Source of the DNA: Histomonas meleagridis
Lineage: Eukaryota; Parabasalia; Tritrichomonadida; Dientamoebidae
Assembly: GCA_020186115.1 (NCBI GenBank)
Contig: WSYJ01000036.1
Location: forward strand, 1,240,001 to 1,304,000
Direction of reading: 5' to 3'
Length of the DNA: 64,000 nucleotides
Each line of letters begins with the position of its first letter. Within the stretch, counting starts at the first letter, position 1. The notes beneath the pieces are model-generated. The model did not search any database and was not told the DNA's origin. It saw only the letters and a program-made list of their open reading frames with translations. The translations under genes were made by a program, and so were the position numbers. Below are positions 27,243 to 37,119 of this stretch, piece by piece.

Positions 27243-29357
27243 TTAATTTTCAGCCATTGTATAATATTTACCATTCTGCATTATTATTCTTTGTTTTAGA
27301 AGTTCATTAAGGGCCATTCCAAATTCGTCTGGATCGAAAGGAAACATTGAAGACAACATTTTTTCTGCTTGAGTAGCCAATCCTAAATCTGAAACTTTTT
27401 TACTACCTTTTACAGTTCTCGTGATGATTGATTGATAAACTTTTAATCTCTTCTTTGCAAGAAGTTGATCCTGAACACTCTTTTGCGCCAATTGCAATGA
27501 GAAATGGGCCGGGATTATAATAGCAAATTTCTTCTTCGGCGTCTTAAAAGCCGGGTTAAACATTACAATTGTATCTTCTTTCTTATCTTTAGGCATTATC
27601 CTAAACAACATGAAAGCCTTTGTTAACCCCTTTTTAATTAACACTTCAATTTCGGGCACTTTCATGTGTAAACTTTCCGCTATTTGTCTATAAGTAGCAG
27701 TTTTAACTTCGGAAAGATGTACAATAACAATTGCCAACAACAAAGGCATTTTGATTTGGAAGTCATAACGATTTTGTGCGCTTAATTTCATCATCACGAT
27801 ATTATCCTCATAAATCCATTTTAGTTTTACGCGGGAATTCTTTTGCCCCAAAAAGAATTGTGTAAAAGCGCTTTTCCAATCATTGAAAACTTTCGGTAAA
27901 ATAACTTGATCGAATTTCGAAGCAACGCCTTGCGCATTCGAAGTGGGGAGAACGAAAACGCGTAATACATATCCGAAAGGTTTCTTCTCCCAATCGTTGT
28001 TAATTTTGGCCGACGTCTCAAAGTCTTTTAACATGTTTTGGAATGGCTTCGCTAATGTCGGTGGCATATAAGGCTCCAAACATTCGATTGCAGTTTCTTC
28101 GACTTGATATTGTTGGCCTGCAAATTGACATAATCGAACTAACATTAACGTGTTATGCGTTTCGATGAATTCCATTTTCTTATTCGAAAACGATACGATT
28201 TTTGCGCATTGACTTATTGATATTAATTGGTCCCGTTTCTTACTCGGATCGTTACACATAGTTTCAATACATTTACTGATGTAACGTGCCGCGTTGTATT
28301 CAAACGATAGGTCGGGATTCTGGATAATGGTCTGACGAACGTTTTCAAGTTTTTCTGAAAAGCCGGGTATTGAATACATTTTCGTTTGCGCTAATAAGTC
28401 GAGCTTTTCGTATAAAGTTATCAATTCTTCAATCATAGCTAGTGAACTTTGGAGGTTATTAGGATTATTGGTGTCCTTTAACGTGCCAGACTTGGAAATG
28501 AAGTACGATAGAAACAATTCAGATAATTCCTTCAGAAAAGTGGTGCCGATTATGTAGTTGTCAATTAAATCGGTTAGAAATTGATAGTTGACAAAAGTGT
28601 CAAGAAAAGTGGCAAAATATATTGAGTGAAATGAACTTTGCATTAGGTATTCACTGGTGATACATGAATATAACCCAGCGGATAATATCGACCGAAGCTT
28701 ATCGCCATCTGCTTTTGGTAGGATTCCCCATAATTTTGATTCATTATCAATTAAATTCATAGAAGCACTAAGATAAATTAATGGGTTTTCTTTAACATCT
28801 GAACGCTGAAGCAGCTGAGAAGTAAATGTGAATGCTAAATAATCAGTTGCTTGGTAAAGATGATTTACAAATGTATCCCATAATTTGGTTTGCTTTAAAA
28901 ACTGTGAGAAAAATAAGATAATGTCTTTGAAGTCTTCGAAGTTCGGTGAGCCTGGAAGTTGATGTGCTAATTTGATTAAATAACTTGAAACTCTATCTGA
29001 AGATGGAGGAGTAAGAAATATAATTGTTTTAAATATGTTCGTCAATTCGGCTTCGATGTCGATTTTGTCGTCATACATTTGAACTGGATAAAGAACATTC
29101 TTTAAATGTTTTATGTATGAAAATGTCGTTTGAACAATTTGATTAACAACTTCTAAAAGTTGTTTGTCATCTGAATTTGATATATTTTCGCGAATGTTTA
29201 TCAATGATTTGGAAAACGAATCTTGAAGAATTCGGATAAACGATTTTGAGTCATTCATTTGAAGATAATCAAAAACTGTAAAATATATTTCATCAAATGA
29301 TAAATCATTCGCATGCCCTTCGACTAATTGTGATATCCATTCATCCAGTTGTTCCAT
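27243..29357 (-). CDS. cullin
   Basis: 704 residues, typical cullin length. The N-terminal half has cullin repeats starting WISQLVEG...LSFDEIYFTVFDYLQ. The cullin homology region includes QFFLGQKNSRVKLKWIYED (like 'YL..H.GRKLTW'), MPLLLAIVIVHLSEVKTATYRQIAESLHM (winged helix, equal to 'LLLFN....LTFEEI') and the Nedd8 domain at the end. The lysine in ITRTVKGSK (about residue 650) lies where neddylation occurs in IVRIMK of other cullins. The last residues, NGKYYTMAEN, match the usual 'YxYxA' end. Cullins are scaffolds of RING ubiquitin ligases. The subtype (CUL1, 3 or 4) cannot be told. The stop forms TAAAT. Confidence 0.85.
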   Translation of the reverse strand: MEQLDEWISQLVEGHANDLSFDEIYFTVFDYLQMNDSKSFIRILQDSFSKSLINIRENISNSDDKQLLEVVNQIVQTTFSYIKHLKNVLYPVQMYDDKIDIEAELTNIFKTIIFLTPPSSDRVSSYLIKLAHQLPGSPNFEDFKDIILFFSQFLKQTKLWDTFVNHLYQATDYLAFTFTSQLLQRSDVKENPLIYLSASMNLIDNESKLWGILPKADGDKLRSILSAGLYSCITSEYLMQSSFHSIYFATFLDTFVNYQFLTDLIDNYIIGTTFLKELSELFLSYFISKSGTLKDTNNPNNLQSSLAMIEELITLYEKLDLLAQTKMYSIPGFSEKLENVRQTIIQNPDLSFEYNAARYISKCIETMCNDPSKKRDQLISISQCAKIVSFSNKKMEFIETHNTLMLVRLCQFAGQQYQVEETAIECLEPYMPPTLAKPFQNMLKDFETSAKINNDWEKKPFGYVLRVFVLPTSNAQGVASKFDQVILPKVFNDWKSAFTQFFLGQKNSRVKLKWIYEDNIVMMKLSAQNRYDFQIKMPLLLAIVIVHLSEVKTATYRQIAESLHMKVPEIEVLIKKGLTKAFMLFRIMPKDKKEDTIVMFNPAFKTPKKKFAIIIPAHFSLQLAQKSVQDQLLAKKRLKVYQSIITRTVKGSKKVSDLGLATQAEKMLSSMFPFDPDEFGMALNELLKQRIIMQNGKYYTMAEN

Positions 29358-30134
29358 CTATCGATTTGTCATAGCGGCTATGTAAATCTCAGAAATTGTA
29401 TCGTTCATAATTAATATATGGAAAATAAAAAATTTGTTTTGTTTTTGTTGTTAATAGAATCAATTTTATATTTTTATCTATGAAAAAATCCGATATTGGA
29501 TGAGTGAGAAAAATGGCTTTTTGCTAAAAATAAAATAAATTACTTCGAATTATTGCTCTTCTAAATCTTTTTTTTTTTGGTTGAATAAATTCTATTTTGA
29601 AATCCGTTGGATGTGCGTATAAGTAAATCCACAATTACATAAATACATTATAGTTATGAATACATAAATAATTTAAATGACAATGAATTTTTTCTCTTAA
29701 TTGACTTTTATAATTTACCCAAGAGGAACGTATTAACTGAATTCACAATTTTCGTAATTGCGAGCTACATTATATTTTTTACACTTTAAAACTAATGAAT
29801 GTTCAGAGCGAAATCAAAAAACAATATCATAAACACACTTTTTCAGATATTTATCCGACTTTCCAATAAAATTACGTGAAAACAAACATAACATATATTT
29901 ACTACAGTAGATTATCTTAATGACATACAAAAACGCTTAATAAACAGATGTCCCCCTCTATTTTAAAATGATATGTTCAGCAAATCATTAACAATTATGT
30001 TTTTGTTGTTTGGAAAAGTCAAATTAATTCGAATTAGTTCAATGACAAAATTTTGTTTATTTAACTTTTTCATAGCATGGCAAAATTTGGTATAAAGCAC
30101 ACAAAAAATTGACTATGTTGGTTTGAACAACTAT
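29358..30134. other. divergent intergenic region
   Basis: About 780 bp between the divergent cullin and dipeptidyl peptidase genes, AT-rich with T and A tracts. No gene or repeat recognised. Confidence 0.5.
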
Positions 30135-32198
30135 ATGACAATCTCACTTCACTTTACAAATATGTCAGTTGAGCCCAGATTTCTCGTAGGAACTGAATTT
30201 CATGTCGGTGACCTTCGTGTTAAGGAAGTTCTTGATGGTCTCACGCCACAAGAAAGACAATATGCTACTTATCTTACACTTGCAGGATGGGCAGGATATC
30301 CAATTCTTGCTGATCAGGTTTCTCGAAGCACACTTGCGATTTCTAATTTCCTTTCAGAATTTGTTCTCACTTATCCCAAGGATAAACTCGTTGCAGCCAC
30401 TTCCGAAAAAGGAACTCCATTATTCTATCTTTTAGAATATGCTTCATCTTTCTTTTATAATGCTTCTGAGTATCTTGGGTTTGGTGATATTAAAATGATT
30501 CCACGTATTACAAAAGAACAACTTACTGAGTTAGTATCTGATTATCCAAAACTTAAAGAACTTCTTAATGCTTGTGTTGATTCAATCTACGATGCAAGTC
30601 CACAAGTTCTTCATATTGGTTATAATCCAGGCGGTGTTACTTCTTATTATGATCCACCAGAATTTTCCAAAGATGAAGTCAAAGCTATTGACTCCATTTT
30701 ATCGCAACAGAAAGTTCGTGTTGAGAACACAAAGATCATTCGTCATTCCGACAAATATGAAGTATCAGTTGCATCAATAGATGAGTCAGAACCAATCACA
30801 GTTGGCCAATACAACAATCTTCCAATAGTTATTACCCATGGACGTCATTCCTCCATCCTAAAGAAAGTTGTACATTGGCTTGAACTTGCGAAATCAGTTG
30901 CACCACGTGAAAACGAGAAAGAAATGCTCACTTCATTAATCTCACATTACACCACAGGCGATGTCTTACAACATGAGACCTATAGCATACAATGGGTTCA
31001 TGACATTGATCCAAATGTCGAAACATATCAAGGCTTCATTGAGTCATATCGTGATCCATCAGGTGTCCGCTGTGAATACGAAGCATTTATCGCCGCTGTC
31101 AATCACAAGGAGAGTGAATCGTTACATGAATATGTTCGCAATTCCCAAACGATATTATCCTTATTACCATATCCGAAAGAGTACGAACGTAAAACATTTA
31201 CACCTCCATCATATAATGCCATTGACATCTTATCCTTCTGCACGACCGGAATGCCAATTGGCATCAACATTCCAAACTATGATTCAGTCCGTCTTAAGGA
31301 AGGCTTCAAGAACGTATCGCTGACTAATGTAATGAACGCGTCCATTGCTAATCGCAACAACTTCCCATTCTTAACTGAATCGGAGAAGGACATTGTTGTT
31401 AAGTACGCCGGAATCGCAAACACTATACATGTCGCGTCACATGAATTATATGGACATGGCTCAGCAGCATTGTTCTACAAAGAAGACGTCGTCGGAAAGA
31501 ACATTCCCGACTTAATCAATCCGAAGAAGACAGTCGAAACGTATTATCCCGAAGGAGTCAGTTTCGATAGTGCATTTGGAAGTCATGCGTCATCATACGA
31601 AGAATGCCGTGCGGAGACCACCGCATTGTTCTTAATCTTCAAGCCCGAAGTGCAAAAGATATTTGGCGTCAGTGAAAGCGATTTCACTAATGTTACATAC
31701 ACTGATATCTTATTATTGTTACACAACGGCATTAAAACACTCACTTGTTACTCGCCGGAAGTAGCAGAGTGGAAACAGGCGCATGCGCGCGCACGATTTG
31801 CGATATTACGCGCGTGCATAATGTGGAGTAATGGCGCAGTCGTAATGCACCAAAAGGAAAACAATGAATACGAATTAGTGGTGAACATCGACAAGTTGGA
31901 TAACATAATGGAAGCGCTCGAGCGGCTGTTGAAGTACTTGAATTACTACAAGACGACGTACCAGGTGGAGGCTGGCGTGGAGTTCTATAGGAGTCTGACA
32001 GCAATAGACTCGTTCTGGCTCGACGTGAGAAGCCAAAGCGTGAAGAAGACGCAGCCACGGATGGTGGTGTGCGGAGCAGTCGTAAAGAAAGACGAGGGCG
32101 GCAACTACATGTTGGATCAAGTCACAAGCGAAAAGCCAACAACGTACGACGTCGCGTATTCAATTGCCGAAAACATTAAAATGGCGTTGGACTGCTGA
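30135..32198 (+). CDS. DPP3: dipeptidyl peptidase III (M49 metallopeptidase)
   Basis: The zinc motif HExxGH appears as HELYGHG (about residues 436-441) and is followed by EECRAE (about 489-494), the two signatures of family M49. The enzyme removes dipeptides from the N-terminus of small peptides in the cytosol. Length (about 687 residues) is normal. ATG 30135 is the first in frame, but ATG 30162 (MSVEPRFLVG) may be the real start. Codon use changes along the gene: the first 1.5 kb is AT-rich, while the last 450 bp (31740-32190) is distinctly GC-rich, with runs such as GCGCATGCGCGCGC. This is unlike its neighbours. The gene is next to a degraded membrane-protein fragment. Confidence 0.92.
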   Translation: MTISLHFTNMSVEPRFLVGTEFHVGDLRVKEVLDGLTPQERQYATYLTLAGWAGYPILADQVSRSTLAISNFLSEFVLTYPKDKLVAATSEKGTPLFYLLEYASSFFYNASEYLGFGDIKMIPRITKEQLTELVSDYPKLKELLNACVDSIYDASPQVLHIGYNPGGVTSYYDPPEFSKDEVKAIDSILSQQKVRVENTKIIRHSDKYEVSVASIDESEPITVGQYNNLPIVITHGRHSSILKKVVHWLELAKSVAPRENEKEMLTSLISHYTTGDVLQHETYSIQWVHDIDPNVETYQGFIESYRDPSGVRCEYEAFIAAVNHKESESLHEYVRNSQTILSLLPYPKEYERKTFTPPSYNAIDILSFCTTGMPIGINIPNYDSVRLKEGFKNVSLTNVMNASIANRNNFPFLTESEKDIVVKYAGIANTIHVASHELYGHGSAALFYKEDVVGKNIPDLINPKKTVETYYPEGVSFDSAFGSHASSYEECRAETTALFLIFKPEVQKIFGVSESDFTNVTYTDILLLLHNGIKTLTCYSPEVAEWKQAHARARFAILRACIMWSNGAVVMHQKENNEYELVVNIDKLDNIMEALERLLKYLNYYKTTYQVEAGVEFYRSLTAIDSFWLDVRSQSVKKTQPRMVVCGAVVKKDEGGNYMLDQVTSEKPTTYDVAYSIAENIKMALDC

Positions 32199-32379
32199 GT
32201 AAAGAATTCCTTATTCGAAAGTGACATTTTTTGCTCTGAGATAAAACTTTTGATCATTTCAGATACAAACTGTATACAATACGGAATTAACAATATTTTA
32301 AATAATTATCGAATACGATAAGTTAACAAATTTATTAAAAAAAATATATTTCATATAAAATTTCATGAAATAATTATTA
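32199..32379. other. intergenic, no gene seen
   Basis: AT-rich spacer between DPP III and a gene relic. Confidence 0.4.
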
Positions 32380-32760
32380 GGAGATTTGCAAAAAGAGTAT
32401 ATCGAAAGATTAAATAAGGCTCAAACAGAACAAGGGCTTAAGTGTTCATATTATGAATTTTACACAAACTTATATACAATTTATCAACAAAATGAAAATA
32501 ATTCTAAAACTATATCTTAAGGAGTACTGATTGCTCTTACATGTTCTTCAGTTGCAATTTGATTAATAATTCTTGGAATCGTTATTTTTTTAATAGGTAA
32601 TCACAAAGTAATTGCATCGATTAGCACGAAAGAATCATTAGAAAAAACAAATACTGAAAAATTTACTGAAATTGATAAAATTAAAGAGATACAAAATTTG
32701 GTACTTAATGAAAATGATCAATTTGTAGATGTGAAAACTTTTGATTTAACAAATAAATAA
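32380..32760 (+). pseudogene. C-terminal relic of a single-pass membrane protein
   Basis: One frame reads GDLQKEYIERLNKAQTEQG, a polar segment, then stops at TAA 32518-32520 and TGA 32560-32562. Beyond these it reads LIILGIVIFLIGN as a membrane segment and a charged cytoplasmic tail (STKESLEKTNTEKFTEIDKIKEIQ, ending DLTNK) with TAA at 32758-32760 followed by AAA. Codon quality is good on both sides of the stops. It looks like the end of a surface protein gene that has lost its 5' part. No family recognised. Confidence 0.5.
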
Positions 32761-32776
32761 AACGCATTTATACAAT

Positions 32777-34663
32777 TTATTTTGAATGTTCGTTACTTAG
32801 TTTCGGCAGCCTAAATCGCGGTAATGATTCCAAACTATTACCATAAAAAGCTGCGCCATCGCCATAGAGCATTTTACCTCCACTCTGCGCAGTCATAACA
32901 GATGCTTCGCCAACTCGTTTGGCTTCCTTAGCAGATATGTGCCCTGATACACCTGTTCTCGTACGACCACATAAAAGACATTCTTTGACACATGCTGAAT
33001 CGCCATCTTTCTTTGGCGATGTTATTGCCGTTTTTACGGCTTTTGTTAGTATTAGCAGATCATCTTGAGTAGCAAGTCCTTCTGTTGACTTGGATACTTC
33101 ATTTATTCGATCACTCAAATTTTGTATGAGTAAACGAATTTTATCAAAGAGACGATCAACAAGTTCGCGATCGACTTTTCGTTCGATTGCACTAAGTAAT
33201 TCATCCTTCTCATTATGAAGAATGTTTGTAAAATCATCTAAAGTTTTCGACTTGAAATCTTCGAGGAGACGTTTAATATTGTCACTTTTCATGTTCATGA
33301 CACTTTTGGCTTCTGAGTCACTTTTTGCGTTTGAGTCACTTTTTGATTCCTTGTCAGATTTGGGCAAGCTGACTTCAGAGATATCATCAAGAAGAGAGAT
33401 ATTGGATTTGAGCGTTTTATGGTGGTGGTGATGATGATGCGGTGATTTTTGGCTAATGATGGGCACTTGGGATTGGTTATCTCCAGATGAATCAGTAGAA
33501 AGTCGTTCATTCGAAACAAGATTAGAAGTTGATGATGTTGAAGATGCATCTCCACGCAAAAAGGTATATGATGGATTGTTGAAAAACGATGGAAGACATT
33601 GACCAAGATTAAGTGGTGGAAGATAATCAAAACCACCATCATCATGAACTAGTTTATCACCACGCGGATTAAACGTTTTGATATCTACACTCATAGGGAA
33701 AGGACCACGATGGAAATTAGTGTCTGATAGTGAGATATTTTGAGATTGTAATTCGAAGGGTTGTTTGCTACGGAAATCTTCGCTGGAGCGCGATTTAAAA
33801 CTGCTGTGAGATTTCATGTTTAAAAGAATTTCATCAAGTTTCTTCGAGAGAGTTGACTGCTCATTCATATACTTTATGATGGAATTTCTGTTTCGTTCGG
33901 CAATGATATAAATCTCATGAAGCTGAGCACTTGAAAAATCACTTTGAGATTCATCTATGATTTCGGAAGATGTAGGATTAATTTCAAATAGATTCAATGG
34001 TTTATTTTCAACGATAGATTTATCGTCCATTTCACTTACGGTTGCAATTGGAATATTGGTGTTGTTGGTTTCAGTTATCTTGTTTTGTATTGGTATTGAA
34101 GTTAATGAAGGTTTAGTTTGCTTTTTGTTGTTAGAATCTGATGCTGAATTGGATTTTGGATGATTTTTTAAATCTGTTGAAGGATTTTTTGAGTTATTAT
34201 TTGCCAAAGGTACTTGAGTATTTGCGCTAAGTTTCTTATTAATATCTTTTTTAAATAATTCTATACCATTCTTGAGATATGAAATTGTATTTTCAAGATT
34301 TCCAATTGCTTGATTGTGATTAGAAGTTGTTGAAATAAGCAATTCATCAGCTTTTGATTCAATTAATTGCTTTAAATTTGTTATCGAATCTTCAAGATTT
34401 TTGTCTAATTGATTTGTTTGATTAATAAGTCCATCAGTTTTTTCTTTGTATGTTTTCATAAATTCTTGAATTGGTTTGTTATTTTGACGAAATTTCTCTG
34501 TTGTTAAAAATTTTTTATTTTCATTTTCCAAATGATTAATTCTTGCTTCTTGCTCTTTAATTTTATTACTCAGTTGTTTTAATATAAATGCGATTCTAGA
34601 TGGATCAATATTTATGCTAATCATATTCTCAGCTGATAAAGTCTCTTGAAGAGAATTATTCAT
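32777..34663 (-). CDS. coiled-coil protein with C-terminal Cys motif
   Basis: The frame begins with a GTG after an in-frame TAA, so I use the ATG at 34663 (MNNSLQETLSAENM), giving 628 residues. Coiled coil covers about residues 30-150 (LKQLSNKIKEQEARINHLENENKKF). A Ser/Asn-rich disordered middle follows, with a run of seven histidines near residue 430, then a second coiled coil (about 485-550: HNEKDELLSAIERKVDRELVDRLFDKIR). The C-terminus has ECLLCGRTRTGVSGH and a Gly-rich tail. CxxC after a long coiled coil is also the plan of DUF4795/QRICH2-type axonemal proteins, but the resemblance is weak. It is divergent from the rpS28 gene over 143 bp. Confidence 0.75.
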   Translation of the reverse strand: MNNSLQETLSAENMISINIDPSRIAFILKQLSNKIKEQEARINHLENENKKFLTTEKFRQNNKPIQEFMKTYKEKTDGLINQTNQLDKNLEDSITNLKQLIESKADELLISTTSNHNQAIGNLENTISYLKNGIELFKKDINKKLSANTQVPLANNNSKNPSTDLKNHPKSNSASDSNNKKQTKPSLTSIPIQNKITETNNTNIPIATVSEMDDKSIVENKPLNLFEINPTSSEIIDESQSDFSSAQLHEIYIIAERNRNSIIKYMNEQSTLSKKLDEILLNMKSHSSFKSRSSEDFRSKQPFELQSQNISLSDTNFHRGPFPMSVDIKTFNPRGDKLVHDDGGFDYLPPLNLGQCLPSFFNNPSYTFLRGDASSTSSTSNLVSNERLSTDSSGDNQSQVPIISQKSPHHHHHHHKTLKSNISLLDDISEVSLPKSDKESKSDSNAKSDSEAKSVMNMKSDNIKRLLEDFKSKTLDDFTNILHNEKDELLSAIERKVDRELVDRLFDKIRLLIQNLSDRINEVSKSTEGLATQDDLLILTKAVKTAITSPKKDGDSACVKECLLCGRTRTGVSGHISAKEAKRVGEASVMTAQSGGKMLYGDGAAFYGNSLESLPRFRLPKLSNEHSK

Positions 34664-34806
34664 CAAGAATTTGTTAAATTCGTTATTTGAAGGCACAGAA
34701 AAGTACGGTTAATAATCGTTGTCGTACAGAAAATTTTTTCAGATTCAGCTTCTGTCAATTTTGAAAGACCAGAAACGGTTAGGCATGGTCCGGCCTTTTA
34801 AGAACA
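34664..34806. promoter_or_regulatory. divergent promoter, coiled-coil and rpS28 genes
   Basis: It contains two outward-placed Myb-like words: ACGGTTAA at 34705-34712 near the coiled-coil gene and AACGGTTA at 34774-34781, some 26 bp before the rpS28 ATG. A GGTCCGGCC palindrome-like word follows the latter. Confidence 0.45.
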
Positions 34807-35007
34807 ATGGAAGAAGTCCAAGTCAAGTTAGCTGTTGTCAAAGAAATCATCGGACGCACAGGTAGCCGTGGTGGTGTTACACAAGTAAAGGTCGAATTTC
34901 TTGATGACACACAACGTTCACTTATCCGTAATGTTAAAGGCCCAGTCAGGAAAGGCGATATCCTTTCTCTCCTCGAAACAGAACGTGAAGCACGCCGTCT
35001 TCGTTAA
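34807..35007 (+). CDS. RPS28: 40S ribosomal protein S28e
   Basis: A complete 66-residue S28e with the family's standard length and core: [43 protein letters not shown], ending EREARRLR. It is part of the head of the small ribosomal subunit near the mRNA exit channel. The stop forms TAAAG. Codon use is more balanced than in the neighbours, as expected for a highly expressed gene. Confidence 0.96.
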   Translation: MEEVQVKLAVVKEIIGRTGSRGGVTQVKVEFLDDTQRSLIRNVKGPVRKGDILSLLETEREARRLR

Positions 35008-35131
35008 AGGATCGGTGTTCAATAAAAAATTTTAATTATAAATTATTTTCATTTTAACACATGTATTAAAAAAAAATCAAATTTGATCAAACACTGTTTG
35101 TGAGTTTAGTTAATTGGAACAAAACGAGAAA

Positions 35132-36850
35132 TTATTTTCTGATGTTAAATCTTTGGGGAGGTGGCATCGGTGGTTTCGTTTCATCTGGGAAAGATATCGA
35201 TGTCTGCAAGTACGGCAACTTCTTTGCCTCGTTCAAAACGCTATTTCCCTTTTCGATTGAATCTTTTGATTTATCTGATTTTTTGATGAATGAAAGAAGT
35301 TTCACCGAATTCGAAACTTCTTCAACAGCAGGCCTACTTATCACTGCGATGCAAAAATCTTTTGCCTCTTTTGCAGTATTAATTAACTTCATTGCCGAAG
35401 ATGCGATTGTATCCAAGTAACGATCTAAATCAGGTTCAAGGTTTTCTGAGACCTGATTATTTCCTATAGCAAGGTTTCCTTCGAGACCTTTATGTGCGGA
35501 GTGCATCATTACTTTTGTTCTCAATATAATCCCAAGTTGTTTAATAGTTTCCACCATCGGATGGTTGCTGTCACTTTTGCCCGAAAAGTGCGAAATCACT
35601 TTATCGGTTTTGACGGTTATTGGTATGAAAATGTCCAAACTTTGCTCATATTGAACAAGTAACAAAATCAAATAGAGTGATTTAGCAGCAACTCTTGGAT
35701 CTTCTTTCCAAGGCCTTTGTGTGTAAAGAAAATTAACTAATGATATTGGCGTCATTTCGGTATGACGTATTGATGCTAGAACAACTCGTCGAACAAATTT
35801 AGAGTCTGGTGGATCATTAGATGCAAATGTAGCTTTAATAGCCCATTGGGAAACACCTGTAGAAACAAAAGAACGATATTGCTCTTGGAAATATTTGATT
35901 GGGTTTGTCCACGTTTTCCTGGCGGTTTCTTTCGGACTTTTTTGGGGTGCCTTAACTGTGTCACTTTTGCTCTGAGGATGAACATCAATTTTCTTCTTGA
36001 CGCCGTGCATCATTAACGCTGTTCCAGCAACTTCTGCTGCAGTAGGGCGTTGTGAGGGATTAACTTGAACGCATTTTGATATAATCGTTGCAAATGAATC
36101 TTCAATTTCACTTGGTAGCTTAAATTTGCCTTGAAGTATTTGAGCTTTTTCACTAAGCTTAAACATGTCTTCGCGGAAAATGAGTTTGTAAAGAGTACAA
36201 CCTAAAACCCATACATCTAATGCTGGTCCAATCTCAACTCCACCGATAAGATTAATCATCTCTGGTGATCTGTAATTAAGAGCTGTGTTGAGTTCGATGT
36301 CTTCACGAGCAATTTGAGTTTCTTCTGGTGTTTTACAATAATATATTTTTGATGTGATGCTCCCAAAATCACAAATTTTGGGCGTCCCATCTTCTGCTAT
36401 AAGTATGTTTTCAGCTCTTAAATCACGGTGAATAATTGGAGGCGATTGTGAATGAAGAAATGCACATGCGCTTGAAATCGCTATAAAGAATATTAATGTT
36501 TCATCGCGTGTTAACTTCCTCTTGTTAATGATTTCACTGGCTGTTAATGGGCAATATTCATATAGAAGTGTTATTGAATATGATTTAGGATTCATGTCAA
36601 CTGCATATAATTTAATGATATGAGAATGAGGCGGAACCTTTCTTATTGAATTGGCTCTTTGACAATTTTGTTCATATCTTTGCTGGTTAACACAATTCAC
36701 AATTTTCAATGAATATGGTTTCCCTTGATTATCTTCAACTTGAAATACAAAATTGAAGTTATTTTCACTAAGCTTCTTTTTCACCGTGACTGAGTAGTTT
36801 TCTATCTTTAAGGTTTTCCCTATTAATGAATTAAAACTTGTAGACATCAT
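35132..36850 (-). CDS. NAK-family protein kinase fused to an ANTH-like domain
   Basis: Residues about 20-285 are a kinase of the NAK (Ark1/AAK1/GAK) group. The catalytic loop is HRDLRAEN (Arg where Lys is usual), and the activation segment CDFGSIT...NTALNYRSPEM, then DVWVLGCTLYKLIF, matches AAK1 closely. The ATP lysine is in YSLKIVN, but the glycine-rich loop is SENNFNFVF with no glycine. After a linker, residues about 315-480 resemble the ANTH/ENTH helical domain: IKATFASNDPP, VRRVVLASIRHTE, and AAKSLYLILLLVQYEQSLDIF. NAK kinases regulate clathrin adaptors, and ANTH domains bind PtdIns(4,5)P2 on coated pits. The fusion would place the kinase directly at the coat. The ANTH call rests on pattern, not search. 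Confidence 0.75.
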   Translation of the reverse strand: MMSTSFNSLIGKTLKIENYSVTVKKKLSENNFNFVFQVEDNQGKPYSLKIVNCVNQQRYEQNCQRANSIRKVPPHSHIIKLYAVDMNPKSYSITLLYEYCPLTASEIINKRKLTRDETLIFFIAISSACAFLHSQSPPIIHRDLRAENILIAEDGTPKICDFGSITSKIYYCKTPEETQIAREDIELNTALNYRSPEMINLIGGVEIGPALDVWVLGCTLYKLIFREDMFKLSEKAQILQGKFKLPSEIEDSFATIISKCVQVNPSQRPTAAEVAGTALMMHGVKKKIDVHPQSKSDTVKAPQKSPKETARKTWTNPIKYFQEQYRSFVSTGVSQWAIKATFASNDPPDSKFVRRVVLASIRHTEMTPISLVNFLYTQRPWKEDPRVAAKSLYLILLLVQYEQSLDIFIPITVKTDKVISHFSGKSDSNHPMVETIKQLGIILRTKVMMHSAHKGLEGNLAIGNNQVSENLEPDLDRYLDTIASSAMKLINTAKEAKDFCIAVISRPAVEEVSNSVKLLSFIKKSDKSKDSIEKGNSVLNEAKKLPYLQTSISFPDETKPPMPPPQRFNIRK

Positions 36851-37119
36851 ATTCCTGACAGATTTATTTTTATTGAAAATGTGATTTTATTTATGGCAGA
36901 TGTATAAACAGAAATTTGAACGAAAATTGAATGATTGTGTAAATGGAATATTATTTGAATTTGTGTTATCGGTTGGCACTCGGCCCATCCACAATCTCCG
37001 ATTACAACATTTAAAACATTCGTCAAAAGGACATTTTGATCTCATATACCATAATGAACAATAACATCTTTGATTGAAATTTGATAATTACCATATTAAA
37101 ATGATCAACTAAGTTTTGT

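Noticed and set aside
31741-32120. Minus-strand frames under the end of the DPP III gene
   Set aside because: They are open only because of the local GC-rich composition; the plus frame carries clear DPP III sequence.
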